The position numbers were made by a program, and so were the translations under genes. From CAZVIK01 sp964627045 (GTDB lineage: Bacteria; Acidobacteriota; Terriglobia; Bryobacterales; Bryobacteraceae), in NCBI GenBank assembly GCA_964627045.1, contig CAZVIK010000001.1, forward strand, positions 1 to 64,000: 64,000 nucleotides of DNA, in the 5' to 3' direction. Positions 32,136 through 40,546 of the stretch are shown piece by piece. The notes beneath the pieces were generated by a model. The model did not search any database, was not told the DNA's origin, and saw only the letters and a list, made by a program, of their open reading frames with translations. Within the stretch, counting starts at the first letter, position 1; each line of letters starts with the position of its first letter.

Positions 32136-32969
32136 TCAGCCCCCGGTGGCGGGACGATTGGCCGGCGCGGGAACACGTTCCGTGCGGTCATCGGACTGCC
32201 CCGGCGGCCGAGGATCACCGGCACTTGGGATCGATTCCAGCAGCGGCGTTATCGACGAGACGCGCTTGGCTCGTAACACGAGGTCCCACAGCGGCTCGAA
32301 CTTCTTCCAACCGGCGGCTTCCTCGACCAGGCGGGGATGGGCACGCGTTTCCAGAATGGAGCCTACCGTGGCGGCCGCCTGCCACAAACGCCCCATGCCG
32401 CGCATCCCCGCAAACAACGCGGAAGCGAAATCACGGCCGCCGAACAAGTGATCATCGAGGAAGTAGAGATGCCGGCCAGGCAGACGGTCGATTTCCGCCA
32501 GGGCGGCATCAACCTGCTGCGTGTAGTACCCACGGCCGCCGTCGAAGAGCCCGTGCTTGTAGCAGAAGTTGCAGCGATGCGGGCACCCGCGCGAGACGAC
32601 AAGGGAGTTCGGGACCAGGCAGAGGTGACGCCGGATTAAGTCGCGCCGCGGGGGCGGAGCGCCGCGAAGTGCTCTGTGTCGCGATTGATAACGGCGCGCG
32701 GGCCGGCCGGCGCGGAAGTCCGCCAGGAAGCGCGGCCAGGCCTCCTCCCCGGGCCCCAGAACCAGTGCGTCGGCGTGCTGGGCCGCCTCCCCGGGACAGG
32801 AGGTGACGTGCAGGCCGCCTAGCACCCCGAACGCGCCGCGCCGGCCGTAGTGATCGGCGATCCGGAAGGCCCGGCGCGCGTTGGTGATGTGGACCTGGAC
32901 TCCGATCAGGTCCGGCGAATCCTCCAAGTCGAGGCGTTCGATGTGCTCGTCGGCGAGTGCGACGTCGTT
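32136..32969 (-). pseudogene. Decayed B12-binding radical SAM gene
   Basis: On the minus strand the frame reads DVALADEHIERLDLEDSPDL, continues through a B12-binding segment (GAFGVLGGLHVTSCPGEA) and the radical SAM cluster SRGCPHRCNFCYKHG, then HLYFLDDHLFGG. At about 32311-32318 the sequence jumps from RLVEEAA straight to GWKKFEPLWDLVLRAKRVSS, which is the usual extreme C-terminus of this family. About 200 residues of the barrel and C-terminal domain are missing, yet the frame is kept. At the 5' side homology begins abruptly near 32969 after an in-frame stop, so the first 50 or so residues are lost too. The product could not fold as a normal radical SAM enzyme. Confidence 0.75.
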
Positions 32970-33050
32970 TTGTGAAGTACTTTTTGGAGATTACGGGCAC
33001 ACTCGTTGCCGCTGGAAGACGGCAAGAAGGAAGGAGTTGGAAGAACCCGA

Positions 33051-33077
33051 GGGGCCGGCTTCGAAGAGCGCGGCCCC
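33051..33077 (-). terminator. Hairpin after the sugar isomerase/epimerase gene
   Basis: GGGGCCG (33051-33057) pairs with CGGCCCC (33071-33077) around a 13-base loop, 20 bases past the stop at 33097 on the minus strand. No T-run is seen. Confidence 0.45.
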
Positions 33078-33096
33078 TTGGGGAAAGGACTTGCGG

Positions 33097-34023
33097 TCAG
33101 ACCAGGATCTTGGTCTGGAGGTTGGTGATGCTCTTCTTGATATCCCCGAAGATATCGTTGTCGCGGCTCACATCCTGCTCGACGACCATGTACTTCATAC
33201 CGGCCACGTCCTTGACGGCCAGAATCGCCTTGAAGTCGATGACGCCCTCGCCCACCGGTGCGATATCGCTCCGGTCGTCGGTGTCGAAGGCTTGCGGCCC
33301 CTTCCCGTAGGAGTCCTTCATGTGGAAGAACTGGAACCGGCCGGGGTACTTCTTGATGATGTCGATTGGATTCTGCCCCGCCTTGGTGGTCCAGAACATG
33401 TCGAGTTCCATCGTCACCAGGTCTTTGTCCAGTTCCGCCAGCATGACATCGAAATAGGGGACCTTCCCCTGGACGGTGGCGAATTCGAAGTTGTGGTTGT
33501 GGTAGCCGAACTGGATCCCGCGCTCCTTCATGATCGCGCCGATCTTGTTCCAGTTGGCCGCCATCTTCTGGTAGCTGGCGATCGTCCTGCGCATCTCTTC
33601 GACGATCCATGGCTGGAAACAGTACGTGACGCCGAGTTTGAGGTGGTCGTCGGCCATGATCTTGGCGTTGTCCATGGTTACGCCGGCGCCTTCCACCTGC
33701 GTGTGGCTGCTGACGATGGCCAGGCCAAGGTCGTCGCACATCTTCTTAAACTCCGCCGGCTCCTTCCCGTAGAACTTACCCTTGGCGTAGTCGGCCAATT
33801 CCACGAACTTGTACCCCGTGTCGGCGACCCTCTTCAAGGTTCCGGGCAAGTCCGACGCAATCGCGTCGCGAACGGTGTAAAGCTGAATCCCGATATCCGG
33901 AAGCGGAGGCGCTGCCGCCTTCTCTGCCGGCTTCGGCGCGCTGCTACAGGAGTACAGTGATGCCGACAAAGCGCCGGCGGCGGACACCTTGAGGAAGTCC
34001 CTTCTTGAAGCGTTCGTTTTCAT
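33097..34023 (-). CDS. Exported xylose-isomerase-like sugar epimerase/isomerase
   Basis: The 308-residue protein has a Tat or lipoprotein leader (ASRRDFLKVSAAGALSASLYSC; Cys could be lipidated) and a xylose isomerase-like TIM barrel of the AP-endonuclease-2 superfamily: IGIQLYTVRDAI, YKFVELADY, FGYHNHNFEF (metal His/Asn), TMELDMFW and FFHMKD. Family members isomerise or epimerise sugars, and exported ones are common beside Gfo/Idh/MocA oxidoreductases in glycoside oxidation. That oxidoreductase gene is just upstream on the same strand, 112 bases away. ATG 34023 follows AAGGAAGG. Confidence 0.85.
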   Translation of the reverse strand: MKTNASRRDFLKVSAAGALSASLYSCSSAPKPAEKAAAPPLPDIGIQLYTVRDAIASDLPGTLKRVADTGYKFVELADYAKGKFYGKEPAEFKKMCDDLGLAIVSSHTQVEGAGVTMDNAKIMADDHLKLGVTYCFQPWIVEEMRRTIASYQKMAANWNKIGAIMKERGIQFGYHNHNFEFATVQGKVPYFDVMLAELDKDLVTMELDMFWTTKAGQNPIDIIKKYPGRFQFFHMKDSYGKGPQAFDTDDRSDIAPVGEGVIDFKAILAVKDVAGMKYMVVEQDVSRDNDIFGDIKKSITNLQTKILV

Positions 34024-34075
34024 GCATGCCTTCCTTTGCCTATGAAGTGCTGGTTGCCTCGTGTGCCTCCCGTGC

Positions 34076-34107
34076 CGCGCCTCCGGCTGGAACCGGCCGA
34101 AGGCGCG
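34076..34107 (-). terminator. Hairpin between the oxidoreductase and epimerase genes
   Basis: CGCGCCT (34076-34082) pairs with AGGCGCG (34101-34107), with an inner CCGG/CCGG pairing. It lies 29 bases past the oxidoreductase stop and could reduce read-through into the epimerase gene. Confidence 0.45.
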
Positions 34108-34135
34108 GGCGGGAAGCGTTTCGAGAGCCCGGGGC

Positions 34136-35530
34136 CTAGGCGCCCTTGATGGTCCGGGAAGCGTCGTCCCAGACCGCGACCGTCTTGTTGAAGTACGAGT
34201 AGTTCGACAGGTGGCAGCCGGCGATGGCGGCGATGTTCCCGAATGTCTCGTTCTCCACGGTGGGCTTGCGCGTTCTCACCGCCTGGAAGAAATTCGCCAG
34301 GTGATCCCGCATGTCGCTGTAGCCCGAAGGAACGCCGTAGATCTCCTGCTCCTGCTGCACGGCGAACTTGCCTTGCGGCGTCGCCGGGTTCTGCTGGTTC
34401 CACTCCGCGATGTACTGCTGGCGGTCCTTCTCCGGCCAGCCGCCGATGGAATAGCCTTCGCGCGTGCGGAAGGGCGGCTCGGGACGGATCGCCAGCGACG
34501 CTCCGGCGCCGAGCGATGCCGGCGCGCCCTCGCCGTTGATGAACATCGTGCCCCGCTTCCCGTAGAAGGCGAAGAGCTGGTTCTGGTTCTGGTTGTTCTG
34601 GTTGCAGCGCAGCACCAGTTTGAACTTGGGGTAATCGTAGACGGACCATTGAAGGTCGGGGAACTCGCGGCCGTCCTTGTAGTGGTACACGTCCCCGGTG
34701 GAATACGCTCGCGAGGGCGGCGCGGTGACGCCGGTGATGTAGTGTACGCCGGAGATCAGGTGCACGAACAGGTCTCCGGGAAGTCCCTGGCCGTAATCGC
34801 GATAGCAGCGCCAGGAAACGAAGCGCCGTCCGTCCAGGTTCCGCTTGGGCGCGTTACCGAGCCAGGCGCCCCAGTCGATGGTCTTTTCGTTCAGGTTCGG
34901 GGGAATCGGATAGACCCAGGCCCCGCTGTCGCTGTTGCGGTCCCAGACGGCCTCGATGGTGTGGACCTCGCCCAGCCGGCCGGAGTCCCAAATCTCCTTG
35001 GCCTTCGCGTAGAGGATCGAGCTGACGCGCTGGCTACCGATCTGGCAGACCCGCTTGTTCTTCTGGATCGCGTCGATCATCGCGTAGCCGTCTTCCAGCT
35101 TGTGCGACATCGGCTTCTCGCAATAGACGTCCTTGCCGGCCTGGGCCGCTTCCACCGTGATCTGCCGGTGCCAGTGGTCCGGCGTTGCGACGATCACGGC
35201 GTCGATGTCCTTGCGTTCGAGAAGCCGCCGGTAATCTCGGGTGGCATCGACGTTCCGGCCAATAACCTCCCTTGCGGAAGTATGGCGTGCGTCGTACACG
35301 TCGGCCACCATCACACATTCAATTCCGGATACCCCGCGGCTGGCGCGCAACAGGTCGCAGCCTTCGGTCCCCGTACCGATGACTCCGAACCGGACAGTAT
35401 TCGACGGTGCCGAAGATTGCTGCTGAACGCTCGCTTCCAGCATCGTCATGTTGCCGGCCGCCAGCCCTACAGGCACGGCGCCCGCACCCAGCCGGACAAA
35501 GTTGCGTCTTGTCACCGAGGGCAGTTTCAT
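34136..35530 (-). CDS. Exported Gfo/Idh/MocA family oxidoreductase
   Basis: The 464-residue protein has a Tat leader (VTRRNFVRLGAGAVPVGLAAG), the dinucleotide loop GVIGTGTEGCDLLRA, the catalytic-site motif DVYCEKPMSHK and the C-terminal domain with GQGLPGDLFVHLISGVHYI. It is longer than the paralogue at 14843. A stretch of nine residues NQNNQNQNQ at about 308-316 is encoded by CTGGTT hexamer repeats on the plus strand. It probably oxidises a sugar or glycoside in the periplasm with tightly bound NAD(P), feeding the epimerase encoded downstream. ATG 35530 follows AGGAGG. Confidence 0.9.
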   Translation of the reverse strand: MKLPSVTRRNFVRLGAGAVPVGLAAGNMTMLEASVQQQSSAPSNTVRFGVIGTGTEGCDLLRASRGVSGIECVMVADVYDARHTSAREVIGRNVDATRDYRRLLERKDIDAVIVATPDHWHRQITVEAAQAGKDVYCEKPMSHKLEDGYAMIDAIQKNKRVCQIGSQRVSSILYAKAKEIWDSGRLGEVHTIEAVWDRNSDSGAWVYPIPPNLNEKTIDWGAWLGNAPKRNLDGRRFVSWRCYRDYGQGLPGDLFVHLISGVHYITGVTAPPSRAYSTGDVYHYKDGREFPDLQWSVYDYPKFKLVLRCNQNNQNQNQLFAFYGKRGTMFINGEGAPASLGAGASLAIRPEPPFRTREGYSIGGWPEKDRQQYIAEWNQQNPATPQGKFAVQQEQEIYGVPSGYSDMRDHLANFFQAVRTRKPTVENETFGNIAAIAGCHLSNYSYFNKTVAVWDDASRTIKGA

Positions 35531-35815
35531 GTCAGATCAGACCTCCTAATTGAGAACTCCAAGATGGCTCGATTCGAGCCGTCGATAGCTAGTGTAGCGT
35601 GGCCGTGCCAATGCCCGCCCGTCTTCGGCGGCGGCGCCCCCACACTGCCGCACTGCGCCCCAACCGCCTGGCGTACCACACGCTCGACTCCGCCTCGCCG
35701 GTTCAGGCCATGTTCAGATTAGTCTGTATGCACATTGGTGTCAAGGGTGGCCAAGCTCCGCCCCAAGGCAGCCGTGCCGTCTCCCGCTTCTCCCGGCGCC
35801 GGCCGGCCAACCGGG

Positions 35816-37981
35816 CTAAAACCGGAACGTGTAGTTGACCTTGGCTCGCACGTCGGTCCGCAAAGCTTCGAAGCGGTCCATCTCGTTCTCCTTCCACTCG
35901 TGGTTGAGGACGAAGTAGACCTCCTGGCCAGGCTTCAATATCCAGCGCAGGCGGCTCTGCAAGCCAATGTTGCGCGAATCGGTGTCGTACTGCACGAAGT
36001 TCTGGATGCTGAGCATCGGGCTGAAGAAGTAGCGCAGCCGTACCAGGAGCAGCGACGTATTGAAGTTGCCTTCCTTCAGGCGTACCCAATACTGCCGCAT
36101 TTCCGCGCTGGTGGTAATGCGCTCGCTCTTGCGCCAGGTAACGCTACCGTTCAGTTCGTCGCTGCTGCCGGTATAGAACCCGCCTCGGTTGTAGCGGAGC
36201 GAATAGGTCAACGGCTTGTTGTTGGGACCGACGAAGGACGCCGCGTGCCGGGTGTAGGAATACAGCCCGACGGGGATTCGAATGCCATCGTGAATGCCGA
36301 ACGGCGAGAACAGGTTTTCGGTGGAGCGGCTGACGGTGTAGCTGAGCTGCTGCCCCCCGTGAAAGAGAATCCCGAGGGGGCTGAAGGAGTAGGCGCGCGA
36401 TTCCACGGCGTCGTGGATGGTGCTGTGGTAGTCGCTGAAGTCGAACTCGACGCTGACCTGCCGGATGTAGCGATGCCCTTTGGGGCGGGGGGCGAAACGG
36501 GCGGTGGCGGAGTTTGTCCGCACGCCCCGCCGCTGCACGTAGCCCAGCTTCGGATCGAAGTTCCGGCCGATCTCCTGCACGGCGTAGCTCAGGTTGATGC
36601 GGTCGTTGGGGTACCGGACCTGCGCGCCGTAGGCGGCATCGTGATCGCGAATTCCCGGCGTGTCGGTCTTCATGCCGTAGGCCGCGACATCGAAGTTCTT
36701 CCGCTTGCCCATGAGGTTGGAGGTGGCCAGCAGTATGTCCGCGCCGCCCAGCGTATTATCGGTCGCGCCGGTGGGTTCGCCGTGCGTGAAGATGCCGCCC
36801 ACGTAGGACTGCCGCCCGAAGCCGTACTTGGCTCGGCCGACGACGAAGTTCTGACTTTGCACGGTGTCCGAATCGCGCGTCAGCACGTCCAACAGGCCCA
36901 TCTCCAGCCGCCCGATTTTCCCCGTCAGTTTTTCGCCGAACAGAATGGGGACCGTCTCGCCGCCTACCAGCCCGATGCGGCGAGAGAAAAACGGCAACAG
37001 CGTGGTCCCCGACCCGGGTAGGCCGAACTGAAACACGCCGGCCTCTTCCAGGAAGAAGGCGCGCTTCTCGGGGAAGAACAGCGAGAAGCGCGTCAGGTTC
37101 ACCTGCCGCGTGTCCACCTCGGTTTCGGCGAAGTCCGTATTGATGGTGGTGCTGGATAGGAAGGTGGGTGTGATCCGGTAGAAGAGATCCACGCCCGCTT
37201 CGGCGACCGGATCGACCTTGTCGACACGCGTCGCCTCGCGGTTCACGCCAATTAGGCCGTACGGCTTGATGTCCAGACCGATGCCCTGAGAGAGGCCTTG
37301 CAGCCCCTCGATGTCGCCGGCGCGGGAGACGGCGTGAATGGTGGAATCCAGCACGGCGCCCTCCCAACGGGACTCCTCGTTGATGCGCGCGATGGTGCGC
37401 TCGATGTTGAAACCCCAGGTGGTGACACTGGACTTGAAGGTCAGCGTCTTGAACGGGATTTCCAGTTCGGCGGTCCACCCGCGATCGTCGATCCGCGTGC
37501 GCGCATTCCAAATGCCGTCCCAGCTCACGTCGGCCAGGCGGTTTTCGACGATACGCCCGTCGCTCATCGAGCCGGCGGCATTCAGTTGAAGGTAGTAGCC
37601 GCTGCGGCGATCGTGCATCGGATCGATGACGATCTCCAGGCTGTCGTCGTCGAACGGACGCCCGTCCCGCGCCATCGTCGTATTGAGGATCTTCTTTGGT
37701 TCAGGATCCAGGCACCGCACGGCCATGTAGAGGGCGTTGTCGTCGTATGCCAGGCGGACCTCGGTCTGAAACGTCGGCGGCTTGCCGGGGTAGGGATCGG
37801 CCTGAACGAAATCGCCGATGTGGGCGATGTCGCGCCAGACGGCTTCATCCAGGTTGCCGTCGATTCGCGGCGGCGTGGCCACCCGGACGACCGTGGCACG
37901 CCGGACTTCCGCGGCGCGGCCCGAAAACGCAAACAGGAATAGTGCGGACACACAACATACGTAGAAACGGAAAGATGCCAT
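35816..37981 (-). CDS. CBM9-like / DUF5916-type outer-membrane beta-barrel protein
   Basis: The 721-residue protein has a signal peptide (FRFYVCCVSALFLFAFSGRAA), then a CBM9-like sugar-binding domain (about 30-200: PRIDGNLDEAVWRDI, EVRLAYDDNALYMAVRCLD, DDDSLEIVIDPMHDRRSGYYLQLN, GWTAELEIPFKTL). The large C-terminal part (about 230-721) is built of alternating aromatic strands, ending in the outer-membrane consensus VRAKVNYTFRF with a terminal Phe. DUF5916 proteins with this layout are common in Bacteroidota and Acidobacteriota and are thought to bind glycans or peptides at the surface. No TonB box is seen. ATG 37981 is supported by AGGATGAAGG. Confidence 0.82.
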   Translation of the reverse strand: MASFRFYVCCVSALFLFAFSGRAAEVRRATVVRVATPPRIDGNLDEAVWRDIAHIGDFVQADPYPGKPPTFQTEVRLAYDDNALYMAVRCLDPEPKKILNTTMARDGRPFDDDSLEIVIDPMHDRRSGYYLQLNAAGSMSDGRIVENRLADVSWDGIWNARTRIDDRGWTAELEIPFKTLTFKSSVTTWGFNIERTIARINEESRWEGAVLDSTIHAVSRAGDIEGLQGLSQGIGLDIKPYGLIGVNREATRVDKVDPVAEAGVDLFYRITPTFLSSTTINTDFAETEVDTRQVNLTRFSLFFPEKRAFFLEEAGVFQFGLPGSGTTLLPFFSRRIGLVGGETVPILFGEKLTGKIGRLEMGLLDVLTRDSDTVQSQNFVVGRAKYGFGRQSYVGGIFTHGEPTGATDNTLGGADILLATSNLMGKRKNFDVAAYGMKTDTPGIRDHDAAYGAQVRYPNDRINLSYAVQEIGRNFDPKLGYVQRRGVRTNSATARFAPRPKGHRYIRQVSVEFDFSDYHSTIHDAVESRAYSFSPLGILFHGGQQLSYTVSRSTENLFSPFGIHDGIRIPVGLYSYTRHAASFVGPNNKPLTYSLRYNRGGFYTGSSDELNGSVTWRKSERITTSAEMRQYWVRLKEGNFNTSLLLVRLRYFFSPMLSIQNFVQYDTDSRNIGLQSRLRWILKPGQEVYFVLNHEWKENEMDRFEALRTDVRAKVNYTFRF

Positions 37982-38181
37982 AAACCTTCATCCTCGACGT
38001 AAGACTGGTCTGCTCTTGTGGAGTAGAGGAAGTATATCATTCGGAAGGTGGTTGCGTCGAAAGGCGCACGGCCGGTGCGGGAATCGATGGATCCGCGGGG
38101 GCCCCCGGTAATCGGGACAGTGGCGCCGCGGGCCGGATAGGGCGGCCCCGGCTAGGACCGCCCCAACTGCGGCTCTGCGGA

Positions 38182-40452
38182 CTAACGGACGACGCGGAAC
38201 TCGCCGTGCAACTTGGCGGCGGAGTCGCCGCCCACCCACACGTCGAACGCTTCGGCTTCCTGGATCCACGCGCGGTCGGTCGTGCTCCAGTAGCTCAACT
38301 CGTCTTTGCCGAGGACGAAGGAGACCGTCCGGGTTTCTCCGGGCTTCAGCGTGACGCGCTCGAAGCCCTTCAGCAGGCGCACCGGGCGCGAGGATTTGCC
38401 GGCCCTCTGGTGTATGTAGAGTTGCGCCACCTCGTCGGCCGCCACCTTACCGTTGTTGCGGAGGTCGACCGAGACTTCGACCTTCTCGCCGAGCTTCACC
38501 TGGGGCTGCCGCAGGCGCAGGTTCGAGTACTCGAAGGTCGTGTAGCTGAGTCCGTAGCCGAACGGATACAGCGGCGACGAGACGTCATCCCAATAACGCG
38601 AGGTGAACCGCTCGGACCCCTCGGGCTGGTGCGAGAGATTGTGCGCGTAGTAGAGGGGCACATGGCCGGCGTGCCGCGGCCAGGTGACCGGCAACTTGCC
38701 GCCGGGGACCGCGTCGCCGAACAGCAAGTCGGCGATGGCGTTGCCGCCTTCTGTGCCCGGATGCCAGGCCTCGAGGATGGCGGGGATGTGGGTGGACGCC
38801 CACACCAGGTTGAGCGGACGGCCGTTGATGAGCACCAGCACCACAGGCTTGCCCATCGCGGTCACCGTTTCCATCAACTCCTGCTGGCGCCCGGGGAATT
38901 CTATCGTGGATTGCGACGCCGACTCGCCGCTCTGGCTGGCCAGTTCGCCCAGTGCGAGCACGATCAGGTCGGACCGTTTGGCGAGCGCAATGGCGTCGTC
39001 CCAGGCCTTCTTGGCCTCCGCTTCGGTCCAGGGCTTCGGCGCGGGACCCGGGAACATGGACGGGAACTTCCGCTCAAGCTGGACGGCCGGCGCAGATTCC
39101 ACCCGCGCCCCGGCGCCCAGCTTGTTGCGGATGCCCTCATAGACCGTAACCGAGTCCTTGGGGTCGCCCTGCCGCGCCCAGTCCGTGATCATGTGGTCGG
39201 CGTTGTCGGCCAACGGACCGATCACGGCGATGCTGCGCGAGGTGGACTTCGCCAGGGGCAGCAGCGCGTTCTCGTTACGAAGCAGCACGGCGCTGCGGGC
39301 GGCCGCTACGCGCGTCAACGAGCGGTGCTCGGGCGTGCTCAACACCTTCTCGACGGCCGACTCGTCGACGTAGGGATTCTCGAAAAGCCCCAACCGGATC
39401 TTGGCGTCCAGGATCGGCCGTACCAGTTCGTCCAACTCGGACATGGTGACCTGGCCGCCGGCCACCGCCTTGGCGATGTTCTCCATGAAGGTCCCGCTGG
39501 CCATGTCCATGTTGGTGCCGGCCTTGAAGGCGCGGAGAGCGGCGTCGGCGCGGTCGCGCGCGAAGCCCTGTATCTGGAGGTTGCCGATGCCAAGCGCGTC
39601 GCTGACCACGAAGCCGCGGAAGCCCCAGTTCTGGCGGAGGGTCTCGCGCAGCAGGAAGTGGTTGGCTGTGGCGGGCACGTCGTTGAGATCCATGTAGGCG
39701 CTCATGAAACTGCCCACGCCCGCCTCGACGGCCGCCTTAAACGGGGGCAGATACACGTTGAACAACTCGGTGTCGGAAAGAAACACCGAGTCGTAGTCGC
39801 GCCCGCCGTGGGGCGCGCCATAGCCGGCGAAGTGCTTGGCGCAGGCCAGCACGTGTCCGGGAGCCCCGACATAGGCGCCCTGGAAGCCGCGCACCTGGGC
39901 CTTGGCAACGGCCGCGCCGAGGAAAGGATCCTCACCCGCGCCCTCGATCATCCGGCCCCAACGGGGATCCCGTGCGATGTCCAGCATCGGCGCGAAGGTC
40001 CAGTGAATCCCCGCGGCACGCGCTTCCCGCGCGGCCACCGTTTGGGCGCGTTCGATGAGCGCCGGATCCCAGGACGCGGCCATGGCCAGCGGCATCGGGA
40101 AGATGTTGCGGTAGCCGTGGATCACGTCCAACCCGAAGATTAACGGAATGCGTAACCGGGACTCGCTCATCGCGATCTTCTGTAGCTTGTTCAGTGCCGC
40201 CGTTCCGCGCACCCACAATACGGACCCGCCCATGCCCTTGCGCAGCCGGTCCTCAAGCTGATTGGCGTCAGGAACGTAGGCGCCGGGGAGTTGGACCAGT
40301 TGGCCCACCTTCTCGTCCACCGTCATCTGCTTGAGCAGTCCTTCCACGCGCGCCGCGACCTGCTGATCGTTCGGCGGTGCAGCGGTCTGGGCCGCCGCCA
40401 TCGTGGCCAGGCCCGCCAGTGCGGCCAGGGCCAGAGCACTTCTCACTTGCAT
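38182..40452 (-). CDS. Secreted GH3 beta-glucosidase (BglX-like)
   Basis: GH3 enzymes remove beta-linked glucose or xylose from oligosaccharide ends. The 756-residue protein has a signal peptide (RSALALAALAGLATMAAAQ), the N-terminal TIM barrel with IPLIFGLDVIHGYR, WTFAPMLDIARDPRWGRMIEG and CAKHFAGYG, and the nucleophile Asp in GFVVSDALGIGNL. The alpha/beta sandwich carries the acid/base region (QSGESASQSTIEFPGRQQELM), followed by a C-terminal fibronectin III domain. The barrel motifs match periplasmic BglX. ATG 40452 follows AGGAGG. It is divergent from the esterase gene with 94 bases between starts. Confidence 0.95.
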   Translation of the reverse strand: MQVRSALALAALAGLATMAAAQTAAPPNDQQVAARVEGLLKQMTVDEKVGQLVQLPGAYVPDANQLEDRLRKGMGGSVLWVRGTAALNKLQKIAMSESRLRIPLIFGLDVIHGYRNIFPMPLAMAASWDPALIERAQTVAAREARAAGIHWTFAPMLDIARDPRWGRMIEGAGEDPFLGAAVAKAQVRGFQGAYVGAPGHVLACAKHFAGYGAPHGGRDYDSVFLSDTELFNVYLPPFKAAVEAGVGSFMSAYMDLNDVPATANHFLLRETLRQNWGFRGFVVSDALGIGNLQIQGFARDRADAALRAFKAGTNMDMASGTFMENIAKAVAGGQVTMSELDELVRPILDAKIRLGLFENPYVDESAVEKVLSTPEHRSLTRVAAARSAVLLRNENALLPLAKSTSRSIAVIGPLADNADHMITDWARQGDPKDSVTVYEGIRNKLGAGARVESAPAVQLERKFPSMFPGPAPKPWTEAEAKKAWDDAIALAKRSDLIVLALGELASQSGESASQSTIEFPGRQQELMETVTAMGKPVVLVLINGRPLNLVWASTHIPAILEAWHPGTEGGNAIADLLFGDAVPGGKLPVTWPRHAGHVPLYYAHNLSHQPEGSERFTSRYWDDVSSPLYPFGYGLSYTTFEYSNLRLRQPQVKLGEKVEVSVDLRNNGKVAADEVAQLYIHQRAGKSSRPVRLLKGFERVTLKPGETRTVSFVLGKDELSYWSTTDRAWIQEAEAFDVWVGGDSAAKLHGEFRVVR

Positions 40453-40546
40453 GCAATCCTCCTCTCGTTAGGATACACTCTGACGCGGGACCTCTCGCGG
40501 CGGAAAGCGGGTCCGCGTGTCAGACTGGTCTCTGGAGGTCGCCGCG

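Noticed and set aside
34061..35722. 553-codon plus-strand open frame opposite the second Gfo/Idh/MocA gene
   Set aside because: It extends through the promoter region and shows no family pattern; the minus strand is a convincing oxidoreductase.
38206..40143. 645-codon open frame opposite the beta-glucosidase
   Set aside because: No motif; the minus strand has complete GH3 motifs and an AGGAGG start.
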